This document shows, piece by piece, positions 32,891-43,632 of a DNA stretch of 64,000 bases. The notes under the pieces are model-generated. The model worked only from the letters and a program-made list of their open reading frames with translations. It had not been told where the DNA came from and made no database searches. Position numbers and translations under genes: made by a program. Source of the DNA: Fragilaria radians (lineage: Eukaryota > Bacillariophyta > Fragilariophyceae > Fragilariales > Fragilariaceae); contig CAAAJI010000056.1 in NCBI GenBank assembly GCA_900642245.1, forward strand, positions 58,497 to 122,496, in the 5' to 3' direction. Numbering within the stretch: position 1 is the stretch's first letter; each line of letters starts with the position of its first letter.

Positions 32891-33215
32891 CAAAGCCACT
32901 TGGAGTACAATGCAAGTAAAGAATACACATCCACAAAACTAAAGTGAGCAGATAAAGAGTTGAATTTCCACACAATGAGGCCAAAAAATGATTTTTTAGT
33001 GTACAAGGCATCCTAACTGTGTATCGTAGTCACAAGCTCACAATTTAATTCGAAGTTATTATACTTTACTACAATTTTAACTGTGGGGAGAATCCTTATT
33101 TCTCCCTCTCAACGAATTCGAATTGAAATAGATAAACGTTGCTGTAGTTGTTGTTATTGTGTTTTGGATTCGTCGTCATGACCATTCATCGTAAGCAGAA
33201 TACGAATAATATTCT

Positions 33216-34837
33216 CTAAACTTGCAATGTTTCCAACCGACGAAGGTATCGTTTCTTCCCACCCTTTCCGTGATGATGACCCTTCTTTCCACCTGCATTT
33301 TTCTTTCCTCCCGAATTCTTCTTTCCACTCGCCTCCTTCTTTCCACTCGCACTCTTCTTTCCTCCCTTACCAATGACTTCTTCTTCTTCTTCTTCAGGAA
33401 CATGGCCCTTACCTCCCTTTCCTACATATTCATCGTCATTTTCTTCCTCATCGTCATTTTCAGTATCTGCTTGACCTTTTCCTCCTTTCCCCTTTCCGGC
33501 ACCTCCTTTTCCGACATGTTCATACTCATCATCATCTTTATAAATAGTCTCAATATCATGATCTTTGCCGCAATCAGAGGAACTTCCTTTCTTTCCACCT
33601 AAGCCACGAATAGAGTATGCAAGTTTTAGTGGTTTGATATACGTGTTTTAAGATTCAAAACAAAGAAAACAAAGACATTGTTTGTGGTGGTATCTTACCT
33701 TTTTTCCCTCCGGTAGAACAAGGTTTGTCGTCTGATTCATGTTCTGGAAATCCTGGAACTTCCACAATCAAATTCACAACATTAGAAGAGATTGGACTTC
33801 CAGTGGGTGGTTTGGCAATGACTTCGACCTCTGTTTGGACAGTACCAGAAATACAAATATCCAAATTATTGCTTTCTCTAGTTTGAGTATTCTCTCCTGC
33901 ATCTAAGGAGGTATCTGGGACATTATCCAATATATTATCCCTTTTACCATCGCTGGTAAGTTCAACCGATGTGATTTCGAGATGAGTATTCCCATCATTA
34001 CTAATTGTCAAGAGGTAAAAGATTTCCACAAGGCATCCGACAGAATCACAGTTTTCCAGTCGTAAACTTCCAAAGACATCTTTCACATTGAGATCATCCA
34101 TTAATCCAATGGTCATAATTTGCAAGGTATGATCTTTAGCATCTTTGACCCTGCACTGGATACTTCCGGGAAGAGGACTGTCTCCTCCCTCAAGACTAAA
34201 TGACATCCCAATCTTTACTTCATTGTCATAGATTACCATACCAGAAGTATCATCATCATTACTAGTGCATTCTAGATGAACAGATGGAATCATCGATGGA
34301 CCCCCGTCAATATCTTCACACTGAAATGTATCCTTCTGTGTTGTCGAACTTTGGTCACAAGAACCTCCAATATAGGTAAATTTGAGTGTGTTCGGAGAGC
34401 TATCGTGATTACTACCAGCTTTACATTCTGTACTTTCCGGAGGTCTCAAGTCATCGCAGGACTTTCCCTGCTCTTCCTCGTCCTTTGCAGTTGAGCAGCT
34501 TATATCTACCTACAAAGTAAAAGAGATCATGAGAAAGAAATGTGAGATACATACATATATATATGCAGATATATAGTTCCATATATTCCCTTACACTAAT
34601 TTTGGATTCTGGTGGCATACTCATCATTTGATTGTAGAGTTTCCGAATTTCTCGTCCCCAATAAGTCTTATCTTCATCTACGAGAAGCAAGGAACCACTG
34701 CCAGTAGCAGCAGTAGCAGCATCATCGTCAATAACATTCTTGGAGATTGAAACATCGTTGGAGGCGAAGACACTATTCGGAACAAGAAGGAGACATACAA
34801 GTCCAATTGGAAGAAGATTACGACAATAAGGAGGCAT
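33216..34837 (-). CDS. Secreted protein with Lys-Gly repeat tail and RXL sites (candidate biosilica-associated protein)
   Basis: Three exons: 34837-34595, 34509-33699, 33598-33216. GT-AG introns are 85 and 100 bp; 478 residues. A signal peptide (NLLPIGLVCLLLVPNSVFA) starts the protein. Residues ~85-345 form a Cys-containing beta-rich-looking region (LKFTYIGGSCDQS, GSLRLENCD, HLEITSVELTSDG), a style common in predicted secreted diatom proteins; I cannot name the domain firmly. The tail starts Gly/Lys-rich with acidic clusters (DDEEENDDE, EEEEE). It then has a period-six run ending in G-K-K (SASGKK, EASGKK, NSGGKK, NAGGKK), a HHH, and RYLRRLE with two overlapping R-x-L sites. Lys clusters and RXL processing are hallmarks of silaffins and related silica-matrix proteins, so that role is inferred. 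An upstream in-frame Met at 34915 would bury the signal peptide and is less likely. Confidence 0.72.
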
Positions 34838-35104
34838 ATTGTTTGATTGAGTAAGCAAACTAAAATGTTGTGAGATGTTAGGTTGGTGGCAGTAATGGCG
34901 GCAGTGCCTCTCCAATCACCCTCGGAGTATCACTTACATATATACACATATATATCGTTTGTTCTTCAGGAGTGAATCTTCTATGTCTTATCTGCAATCA
35001 ACATGAATTAGTTAAGCAAATTTGAATTTGGATTATTCTAGTACTGGATCCAGGAATCATATCAACCCATTTAGTCGTACCCGTTGGCGCATCCATGTCT
35101 CACC

Positions 35105-35323
35105 CTAAAACGTTTTCTTTAGTCGTATTGGCATTCGAGACTGGTGGATGGGATGATATTCTTGCTGTTGCGGGGTAGCAAAATTTGGGTTAGGATCAAT
35201 ACTGTCACTACCATCGACGATAAAAATTATGTGGAAGTAAAGAAAATACATCCCAAATACTGAGGTGAGAAGGAACAGTGGGACTAACAACAATAACCTA
35301 TGGAAGATTAGGGATAACTGCAT
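35105..35323 (-). CDS. Possible small single-pass membrane protein
   Basis: 72 codons from the ATG at 35323. The N-terminal ~40 residues are a strongly hydrophobic helix (LIFHRLLLLVPLFLLTSVFG) followed by a polar Pro/Gln-rich tail. It lies 49 bp downstream of the SPX-MFS stop codon on the same strand, so it could also be 3' UTR of that gene. No family recognised. Confidence 0.25.
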   Translation of the reverse strand: MQLSLIFHRLLLLVPLFLLTSVFGMYFLYFHIIFIVDGSDSIDPNPNFATPQQQEYHPIHQSRMPIRLKKTF

Positions 35324-35372
35324 ATTTATGATTTGATGATCAATGTCTGATCTGACAACAACTTGACATCTA

Positions 35373-37580
35373 TCAGTCGTCATCATCCTCTTCAGGTTCA
35401 AGATAAGAGTAAAAGTGAATCGTAGTCAAAAGAGTAGCCAGGACTAAGATAGTCATGGGGAGAAATGTTAAGTCCAAAATACGATCAATGCCTGCCAATC
35501 CCGCTGCAGAAATAATAAAGTCTCCGAGGACACGTCCTAATGTCCCAGCCTCCGTAGCGAGTAATCCAGAATTGAATGTGCCTCTTGCCCAGGAGGATGG
35601 AATAGATTTAGAAAGAATTGACATGTTCGGTGCTTCCAACATATTCGTTCCAAGAAAGCAACATATAGAGGCTGCAATATATTGGTAAACTGAGTAATGA
35701 CCAGGAAAGTAGCCGACGATAGCAATAGTCCCAACTAATATAAGCAGTTCCGTTGCAATCACAATTTCACGATCTTCGTAGCGGCGACTCATGATTGCGA
35801 CTAAAAAGTGCGCCGGGAACATGAGTAAACCCAGGATAGCAAGAAACGAACCAACACGAGTAGCATCCCACTGGAAGTAGTGCGAGGTAACAGTGGCAGT
35901 AGAACTAAGGAGGCATTCCAGAATAAGCTTGAGGACAAGGTATATCAAGAGCGAAGTCATGACTGCAACATTATGATGTAAAGGAGAAGGAGGAGGTGGT
36001 GGAGTCGGGGATTGCTTTGTCAACTCTCTTCCATTCATAAGTAAAGGATATATCTCACTTGAAGGCAAGGCAGAAGATTCTTTCTTTTTAGGGTCTCCCC
36101 TTGGTGGTGGATCCTCAAAGAAACACATGGTGATGATTAAAAAAAAAGACCATAAAACTGTCATGATCCATCCTGGTGCTGTTTCAATAGTCAACCAACG
36201 TGATGAATCATGAGAATGAATATCTTCGTGGGAAATGAGCTGATCGGAAATAACAGCAAGAGCGGGCCCTGCAGCCATTCCTAAAGCACCTGCGGTTACA
36301 AATGCAGCGCTCGCAGTAGTTCTTTCGTTGCGAGAAAAGGCATCTGCGATGTAGCGTCTGTTGATAGCGCGAGCACCACCGAAACCATTTAAAAGACGTC
36401 CAAGTATAATGAGTGGTATCGAATGGAAAGGAAGCGCGAGAGCATACAGCATGTCTCCAATAATGGAGCATGTTGCTGCAAAAAGAAGAGCATCCCTATA
36501 CGAGTGGTTCGACCACCAGGAATACAAGATGGATGCCAACATGGCAGCAAGTGGTGTCATCCCGATAATAACTCCTGCAAGAGCCTCAGACATACCCAAA
36601 CGAGTGGCGTACATTCCAGATGTAGGTGCCACAATGTAGTAGTTAGTCATGTACAAGAATGTACTAACAAGATTGAGCAAATTTGATATAGTTCTTCGAT
36701 TTGTAATTGTCACTGATTCCACTGATTCAAAGTCATCCTCTTGAAAGACAAGAGATGTTGCTGCCATAGCTCTGGCATAGCCAGAAGACTCCTCCAGGCG
36801 TCGACGGGCATCTTCAATTTTTCGCAAAATATTAGGGATTAGGACATTGATATCATCGGGTTGTTTGAAAGTGAGCAATGAGGAACTGGACCGGATGGAT
36901 CGGATTGAAGAATGTTGCATATGAAGGATACTATGTGGATTGTTTTGTATGATGAAATGAAACCTCCTTTGCAAGGATCCAATGAGTGCCTCAATGCCTT
37001 CATAATGATACATCTGTGGTAGATGAGAAACTTTACCATCACCCAATAGAAGTTGAGGTGTCATGTATCTGGACGTAATGGGTGTCGAAATGAAATGTTT
37101 ATCATGTTTCTTGAATATTTTGCGTAGTCCAGTAACATTAAGTTCAACAAAGTTGATAAGAAGTACGAGTTCTTCACCAATTTCTAAACAAGTTCTGTAT
37201 TCCTTGTCATAATCAACATATGATTTTGAAAATGGTGAAAGTAGTAATCTAGGATCTGCTGTTGTGACATTCATCGCCATCAAACGTTGTGCCATTTCTC
37301 CTTGCTTTTGAAGAAAAAATAGAACAATCTTTTCAATTTGTTGTTCGAGTATTGGTTCAAAGTCACTATATTCATATCGATGGGGAAGGATGAGTGACGT
37401 ATAAGAATCTTGATGATTTCGATGTCTTGGTCGTTGTGGTGATTTACGAATCGTTTCTTCTTCGTCTTCAATTCGTGATAACTCTTGTTGAAGTGCTTGT
37501 TTCAGATTATCATACTCTAAATACGCATAGGCCCATGGTTCATATTTCGATAGACGTAATCGTTTGCCAAATCCTACCAT
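35373..37580 (-). CDS. SPX-MFS phosphate transporter (vacuolar Pi transporter type)
   Basis: 735 residues, single exon. The N-terminal SPX domain (~1-175) starts MVGFGKRLR, with YxxLK-type YDNLKQAL, SDFEPILEQQIEKIVLFF and the diagnostic LNVTGLRKIFKKHDKHF; its Lys residues form the inositol-pyrophosphate pocket in characterised SPX proteins. An MFS domain with about 11-12 hydrophobic segments follows. Its first half has YYIVAPTSGMYATRLG, GRLLNGFGGARAINRRYIAD and AGALGMAAGPALA, all close in style to plant PHT5/VPT proteins. The C-terminus is acidic (EPEEDDDD). Family role: moving phosphate across the vacuolar membrane under control of cellular P status. A homologue would explain luxury phosphate storage in an alga (inference). 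Confidence 0.92.
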   Translation of the reverse strand: MVGFGKRLRLSKYEPWAYAYLEYDNLKQALQQELSRIEDEEETIRKSPQRPRHRNHQDSYTSLILPHRYEYSDFEPILEQQIEKIVLFFLQKQGEMAQRLMAMNVTTADPRLLLSPFSKSYVDYDKEYRTCLEIGEELVLLINFVELNVTGLRKIFKKHDKHFISTPITSRYMTPQLLLGDGKVSHLPQMYHYEGIEALIGSLQRRFHFIIQNNPHSILHMQHSSIRSIRSSSSLLTFKQPDDINVLIPNILRKIEDARRRLEESSGYARAMAATSLVFQEDDFESVESVTITNRRTISNLLNLVSTFLYMTNYYIVAPTSGMYATRLGMSEALAGVIIGMTPLAAMLASILYSWWSNHSYRDALLFAATCSIIGDMLYALALPFHSIPLIILGRLLNGFGGARAINRRYIADAFSRNERTTASAAFVTAGALGMAAGPALAVISDQLISHEDIHSHDSSRWLTIETAPGWIMTVLWSFFLIITMCFFEDPPPRGDPKKKESSALPSSEIYPLLMNGRELTKQSPTPPPPPSPLHHNVAVMTSLLIYLVLKLILECLLSSTATVTSHYFQWDATRVGSFLAILGLLMFPAHFLVAIMSRRYEDREIVIATELLILVGTIAIVGYFPGHYSVYQYIAASICCFLGTNMLEAPNMSILSKSIPSSWARGTFNSGLLATEAGTLGRVLGDFIISAAGLAGIDRILDLTFLPMTILVLATLLTTIHFYSYLEPEEDDDD

Positions 37581-38918
37581 GGAGGCAAATATCTTTTTCT
37601 CAAATAATTACTACTTTTTTCAGGAGCTAACTAGCTAGCTGAATGGATGGATGGATTGTGACGACAAGAAAGAGAAGAATGGTACCAACCAATTTCGCGG
37701 CCAATTTCACAATCGACACTAAAATGACTCGAACGAATTTAAAACTTCTCACCGTTCGTGTCCAAACTTCTTTTCTTTTGCTTCCATCTCGAGGTATATG
37801 GATATCGTTGATTTAAGTCTTTACTTCTTTACTTACTTACTATTCTTACATATATTGGAGTTTATTCCCCCCCCGCCCTTTGGAACTGGAACTAGATACT
37901 TTGCCAACCCGGAAGGAATCTATCTTGCGACTACAAACACACTTGAGAACGGCTTTCTAAAAACATCCAATCAAAATCAATCAAGGTTATTCAGTTGGAA
38001 TTCAGATACTATCCTACAACTCTACTGCAAAGGACTGACTTTTTACTTTTTCACCAATTTTAGGCAGGCTAATTTCCAGTTTGCGTCGCGAGATTCCCAT
38101 TCGTCGTGGAAACTGAGATCAAATTTACTCAATCATCTCCTGGCGTCGTGGAGAAGGGGCTTGGATGCCCTTATGAAGATTTGCCCCGCAAAATGGAAAT
38201 CGACACACCATCATAGATACATGCATTCTCTTTTTTCACCGAACTTTTCAGTCGTCAAGTCGTGATCTTGGAGTCGGAGAAAACTATGCAGGATATTTAG
38301 GGATCAAAGTCAAACCAAAGAATGATGTGTAATTTCCAAACAATCCAAGCAAACAACATGAGACTGCTATCAAACAAATAGGAATGCATCTTCTTGGCGT
38401 GAAGCGAGTATACATCTGAAGTTCTTTCCTGAATTCTTACCATCTCGAGAAACAACTCTTTCAATTTCCTTTTGCTTGGATTCACCACTCTCACAATCTA
38501 TACAGGTTTCTAATCTCCGTAAGGTTCTTTTTTGTTCTTGCCCTTAGGCTATCTTCCTTGCAGTTAACTATTGGGTGGGTAAATAATGGATCACAGAGTT
38601 TCTTCAGGTGTGTACAATCGGTAATTGATGAAAATGAAAACGCCGGCGTGGTGTTAGTTCAATGGTGACAACAACAATCGATCACGACGACAAAAAATGA
38701 AAGAATACACGAGACTCATAGACTTTTTAAATTTTAATCATTGGATTACAATTGATCTCAACAGAATGAAAATTTCGTTTTTAGAGCAAAGAATTCTGCA
38801 GCGAAAGGAATAAATGAAATGGTTACTTCTTCAGTACGACTTCGTCATCCATGGCTTTCAACAAACTTCTAATCCATAAAGGTAAAATTCGATTCAACGC
38901 ATTCAATTCTTCTTGCAA
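37581..38918. other. SPX-MFS upstream region, no gene supported
   Basis: A 155-codon plus-strand frame (37798-38265), divergent from the SPX-MFS gene, contains a C8 run and no recognisable domain, so I do not call it. The rest is short frames only. Confidence 0.4.
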
Positions 38919-39202
38919 TTAACTATTCTTGACCTTCAGTTGCTCATTTTCTTCCTTGTAGTGGTTTGCAATGGCTTTCATCCGCGTGATCTTTTTTTCA
39001 ACCTTTTGATAACTTTCACTTTTTTGGCATGATCAAGCAAAGCTTCAGACATCTGATTCATCAAATCAATGATGGCTTCTCGCTGCAACTGATGCATTTC
39101 GATAAGATCTTCGATCCGAATGTCAAATTTCGTTTCAAATTCATCAATTATTTCCAAAGAATGAAGCATCGCATCGTAGAAGTTTTCGTTGTCAGAACTC
39201 AT
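38919..39202 (-). pseudogene. Short coiled-coil gene of the local family, frameshifted in an A7 run
   Basis: From the ATG at 39202 the frame reads 74 codons of helical, acidic/basic sequence (DIRIEDLIEMHQLQREAII) and then hits TGA. Just before this, at a run of seven A, the next frame continues the coil (MKAIANHYKEENEQLKVKN) to TAA at 38919. VIKRLKK before and EENEQL after the run line up with VIERLEK and EENERL of the 5003-5923 protein at exactly the same spacing. Either the gene is a recent pseudogene or the assembly has one A too few. It lacks the YGSSHSAKTV tail. Confidence 0.55.
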
Positions 39203-39215
39203 GTTTTCAAAGTAT

Positions 39216-39510
39216 GGAGGAATTATAATTATTTAGCTTATTTTTGGTAAAAGTGAGAATTCCAGGAAAATACAGGGTGGGTCTTCACAAATTTATGATT
39301 TATGATGTCCTAATTTACAACTCGTTATTAGGCCTCTTTCCTGTTAAAAATCTAAGGATGGAGGAATTATAATTATTTAGCTTATTTTAGGTAAAAGTGA
39401 GAATTCCAGGAAAACACAGGGTGGGCCTTCACAAATTAATGGTTTATAATGTCCTATTTACAACTCGACATGGTAGTCATAAGGCCTCTTTCCTGCTAAA
39501 AGCCTAAGTT
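39216..39510. repeat. Tandem direct repeat, two ~145 bp copies
   Basis: Copies begin at 39216 and ~39361 with GGAGGAATTATAATTATTTAGC, continue through gtaaaagtgagaattccagg, and end with aggcctctttcctg. They differ by a few substitutions and short indels. They lie immediately upstream of the minus-strand ATG at 39202 and downstream of a copia remnant. Confidence 0.88.
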
Positions 39511-41200
39511 CTGCTGAATTGATTCAATGAATGGCCTGAATTCTGGAAACCGGAAATTGGAAATCGCGAGTGACGATCGAGATTGTATGCCCTATTTTTG
39601 ATAAATTTCACTTTCTTGTAAGGTAGATGAATAGTAAAACCTTTCTTTTGCTTCAAATTATATGTGCGTTTTTCTATTTCTGATAGACTGAAAATTTTTG
39701 GTGATGGCTTTTGTGTGGACCAAACTTCTCCGTACCCTAGCACCACTGCTTTTGTGTTCCTAACAAATTCTCCTACATGTGTAGATAGTGTTAACATTAT
39801 TTCTGTCTCTTGTATATTTTCAACTAGTTCTGGGTTGCAAAAATGTTCACTGTTGAACAATTGCTAGAAAGGTTAGACCTTTCCTCTTGCTGGCTTTATA
39901 AATTTATAAATGTACTGTTTTCCACTCTTTTGAATAAGTCTGACTTGTTTCTGTAATTGGTGTTGAGCTTGTTAAATTTGACATGTCTGTTGGATTGTTA
40001 ATGACTGCATTCACATGATTTTGATTCTTTTATTTTGCTTTGTTTCTGGCCAATTCATTTTTTGGAATTGCATCCCTATTTTTGACAGGATTGGGATCTG
40101 TGTGGCCACTCCTCTTCCAACAATAGCACGTTTTCTCTTCATTTTGGTCGTGCTTTTCTGGTTTCTTTTATTGTTGATTTTGTTTTAGACTTATCACCTT
40201 CTTGAAATTATTCAAATGATGGTTACGGAGCACGTTATTTGCTTCTGTGATATTCTGTGGATACTAATTACTCTTTAATAATTGTTTCTTCTGCAATCCA
40301 GTTTGTAGTAATTCATATTCGGATTGTTGCTGTTTTCCAGGTATGTATAGTCAGTAAATTGCCTGAATGCCCGCGCTCTTTGCCCACTTTGACTGATTCT
40401 TCACTCTCTGGATCACATTCTTTCGTGGCTTTGACTTATTCGGTCAGCACAATTGGACATCCCAGATGAGACTTCAACACTTCCAATGCGGTTTTAAACC
40501 TTTTTGTGTACTCTTGTGGTTTCTCTCCTACTTGCTGTTTTAAGTTAATGCACATCTTGAATGCATCCAAAAGAAGGATTTGTTTTGATGCTCATGCTAA
40601 TTAATGGCAAGATGTTAAATGAGCTTAAGAGTTTGATTGGCCCTCCTTTTATCCTTTCATTAAATTACGCCTCAATCTTGGTATGCACGCCCCTGGGTAT
40701 TGTTTCCACAGGAATACATAGGCTTTAAAAGTGTATGAGTTTCCAGGCTCTATTTTCTCTTCATAAAGCTGTAAATCTCAGCATCGAATTCAATCTGAAA
40801 CTGCTAATTCTCAATTTTTGTTACCATTTTGTCTTCTGATGTGCTTGCTCTCAGACTCATCTTCTGCAGTTCTACTTCATGTTAGCTTGTATTGCCAAAC
40901 CTAGATAGTGCATGTAGTCTGCCAATTTCTTCTTAGTAAGTTTGCATTTACTTTAGTTGCTTGGATTTTTGGGTGGTCTTTCGCGCTCCCGGACAATTTT
41001 CTTGATTTTGGGTTTTTCTTGTTTAAAGGCTAATTTAAATAGTGTGTGAGCTTACTCTTGAGAATATACTTCTAACCTATCTAGTAGTAGTCAACAATAC
41101 CTGTTAATCTGCTTTAACTTGATAGATTATTGGTCAGGTAAGCATAAAGCAGATAAAGCAAAGATCATCAATCGGCGAGTCTCGTAGTCACCCTTTTTAG
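39504..41200 (-). mobile_element. Ty1/copia (CoDi-like) gag-protease remnant
   Basis: On the minus strand from ~41000 to 39504: a gag block YTKRFKTALEVLKSHLG (~40490), a degenerate zinc knuckle TCYCWKRSGHTDPN (~40125), and then the open frame 39860-39504 with FCNPELVENI, GYGEVWSTQKPSPKIFSLSEIEKR and TIHLPYKKVKF. These match the gag and protease-adjacent signature typical of diatom copia elements. Stops and frameshifts interrupt the gag, and RT and integrase are absent after the protease. Element ends not defined. Confidence 0.82.
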
Positions 41201-41739
41201 TTAATAATGATTGTTGCCAGTCCCTTTGAAGACGTCGGTGTTTAGCAAAAAAAGTAGCATCCTGCTGTTTTGTCAGGAAGTCTGCTAGTTGTTCCTGGGT
41301 TTTCATTGGTCAAACCATGTGACGCTTATTCGCAACCTCGGGCACAAAAATGGTGGCATATCACATCTATATGCCTCGTGCATGATCGTATCTTTGATAC
41401 ATGTGAGATTTCAAATGCCGCAGCATAATCCTCAAAAATGTCACAACGAATCTATGGTGTGGATAATAATTGTTGAAATAGTCCAAAGAGGTTAAAAAGG
41501 AAGGAAGAAAGAAGGAGAGAAAAAGAAAGGAAAAGATTCCTAAAAAGTTGTGATTACGAAATTATCTTAACCTAAAGATCACGGTTCACAAATATTCAAT
41601 CCCTAATGAATAAACCCTAAACAGATAAAACTAAGAGTTGATCAAAAGCGATATTTCCATCACCCTTCCTATCCTGTCTCGATCACCTTGTATCTAATTT
41701 CTCACTGTCCACCAAATTTTTTTTAATGTTTCTCATACA

Positions 41740-42560
41740 ATTCTTAATTGACATTCTTAGTGGATACATCGGAGTTGTTTTCAACCGAACGGACGAATTC
41801 AATCTTAATAAAGCCACTGTCAATAAACGTACCGGGTTCGAAAGCCTGTCTATGCATTTTCAGACATGAAAATTGCTCCAAAATTGTCGGTCATAACTGC
41901 AATCGGAAGTTTCACTTTAATATGAAGGTCATTCAGCAAATAATAGATGAATCATAACTCCTTAAGGCCTCAGAGCTTGATAAAGTAGCTCTCTTTTGCG
42001 ATTTTGAACGCCAACAAATAGGTACATTTAACAGTTAAATGATGAGCCCGGTTACACTAATCCTTGTTTCAGGATCTCCAGCCCAATCGCCGTCACAAAA
42101 AAGCCCTAAGTCCCATTCAAGATCATTGTTGAATATTGGTTCCACCTTTAGTCCATACGTTTTAGTATCAATGACATACAAAAAACACAGGTTAACCCAG
42201 CCTCTTTTGCCTTGTTATGGGATTCCATGAGAGTAGATGTCCTCCTTATCCTTTCAAGAACAAAACCCACGCATTTATCCAACCGTCTCATCCATCTCAA
42301 ATTGCAGACCTTGTAATTTCAATTGAGGATAACCTTTCTTTTGATGACATTTACATATCATTCATCCATCCTTGCTTGCCATCATCAAAGGATACACTTA
42401 GCTTTGGATCCAATTAGAAAGCTTTTTTGCACTTTAATCTGCTCATCAAATCTGAGAATTTCATCATTTTTAACAAGGGTTAACATAATCCCTTCAATAC
42501 TCATTTCAGGTCCCATTTTCAGCAAAACCTCAAAATGAAGGAGTTGAATATTACACTTGG
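41740..42560 (-). mobile_element. Ty1/copia reverse transcriptase C-terminus / RNase H remnant
   Basis: The minus strand reads DWAGDPETRISVTGLII near 42090-42040, then PICWRSKSQKRATLSSSEA to ~41960, the classic copia RNase H core, and AVMTDNFGAIFMSEN near 41900-41860. Upstream (42560-42150) are broken RT C-terminal frames. Since gag-protease lies at lower coordinates on the same strand, these belong to two different copia copies arranged head to tail, with 41200-41740 between them possibly holding LTR sequence. Confidence 0.82.
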
Positions 42561-42664
42561 GAGGTGAAGTTCCATTGGGTCTCTTGATTTTCTCCAGATT
42601 TTCAAGTTGCTATTGGATACGGTGCTGGATTGTATAACGATACTTTCAAATTGTAAATAATTTT

Positions 42665-42890
42665 TAATGTTCACTAAGTTTAACTAGTGAATCATTTATC
42701 ATAGTTTAACTTATGGTAGGTAAGTAATAGGATAGTTTACTTGTAACCACCCATAGCTAGATGAGTAAATATAAGAATATTTTGATTCTACCATTATTTA
42801 CTATGCACTAACGGTACAGGACGTTTCCTTATACCAGTTTAATACTTTATTTTTAAACTGTTATTGTTTACAACCTATTGTGTTAGGGAT
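42665..42890 (-). repeat. Inverted copy of the gypsy terminal repeat
   Basis: Reverse complement of the 9960-10225 segment: cactaagttta, atcatttatcatagtt, acttgtaac, tactatgcacta, gtacagga and acctattgtgttaggg in the same order. More similar to the 10 kb copy than the 15.5 kb copy is. No gypsy coding region adjoins it. Confidence 0.82.
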
Positions 42891-43339
42891 TGAATTCTTG
42901 GTCCTTCAAATAGAGTATGCGATGTGAAATCTCTCCGGAATGTGATTCTTGTGCAGCAAGGACTGCAATTACGAAGTCCCGCGAAATATCTGAAGCACAA
43001 GAAAACTGAAAATTGTCAGTCATGAAAAATAGATATCGCATTTCCAACAACGCAGTCACGTAACAAACACACTCTTCATTCACATCTTAGTGCTATGCTA
43101 GATTGATAGAGCAACGGATTGATGAAAGGGAATCAATTTACTGCACTAGTGACTGACTTGTCCAGATACTATGCTAAGTATAAAATGGCAAAAAAAATTT
43201 TAGAATCATCACATCTCCATCAATTAACATCAGAAATCAAATCTGATGCAAGACAAACCATGTGTGACCACTTATGCATGATATACAACTAGGGAGAAAA
43301 TTGATTCGAAGAGTGCCGTTGTTGCGAAAAAAGGTTCTA
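42891..43339. other. Intergenic, no gene supported
   Basis: No domain or repeat recognised between the terminal-repeat copy and the ~150 bp dispersed repeat. Confidence 0.4.
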
Positions 43340-43495
43340 GTCCAGCTACTATGTTAATGCTTGTACCGTTTGAATTAGCGATATCCCTATAGATTTTAGT
43401 CGCTCAGTTTGAAAACGCTGTTCTCGTACTCACTTTTCTATCAATACGCACAAGGGTTACGAGTTAGGACCCGGACGTGAAACTTTTTTAGCATT
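43340..43495 (-). repeat. Inverted copy of the ~145 bp block from the 1.7/2.6 kb duplication
   Basis: taccgtttgaattagc, tatccctat, gattttagtcgct, cgtactc, aagggtta and gtgaaactttttta match the reverse complement of 2595-2740 in order. Here it stands alone, which shows that the block is mobile or independently dispersed. It lies about 140 bp upstream of the methyltransferase start. Confidence 0.85.
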
Positions 43496-43632
43496 TTAGT
43501 AAGTTTTCCTTTATTTTCATTGGTCAAAACTGCATCGGTTTTTTTCATTGGCCACTTTTATCGGACATATTTGCTGACAGTAAAGTTGAGTGGGGTAAAA
43601 GCATTTCGATAATAGACGTCAAGTTTTTTGCC

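Noticed and set aside
34838..34915. Upstream Met for the secreted Lys-Gly protein
   Set aside because: It would place a polar, His-rich stretch before the signal peptide and block secretion; the ATG at 34837 is preferred.
37798..38265. 155-codon plus-strand frame divergent from the SPX-MFS gene
   Set aside because: No recognisable domain, contains a C8 run, and a frame of this length is within chance for a 64 kb AT-rich window.
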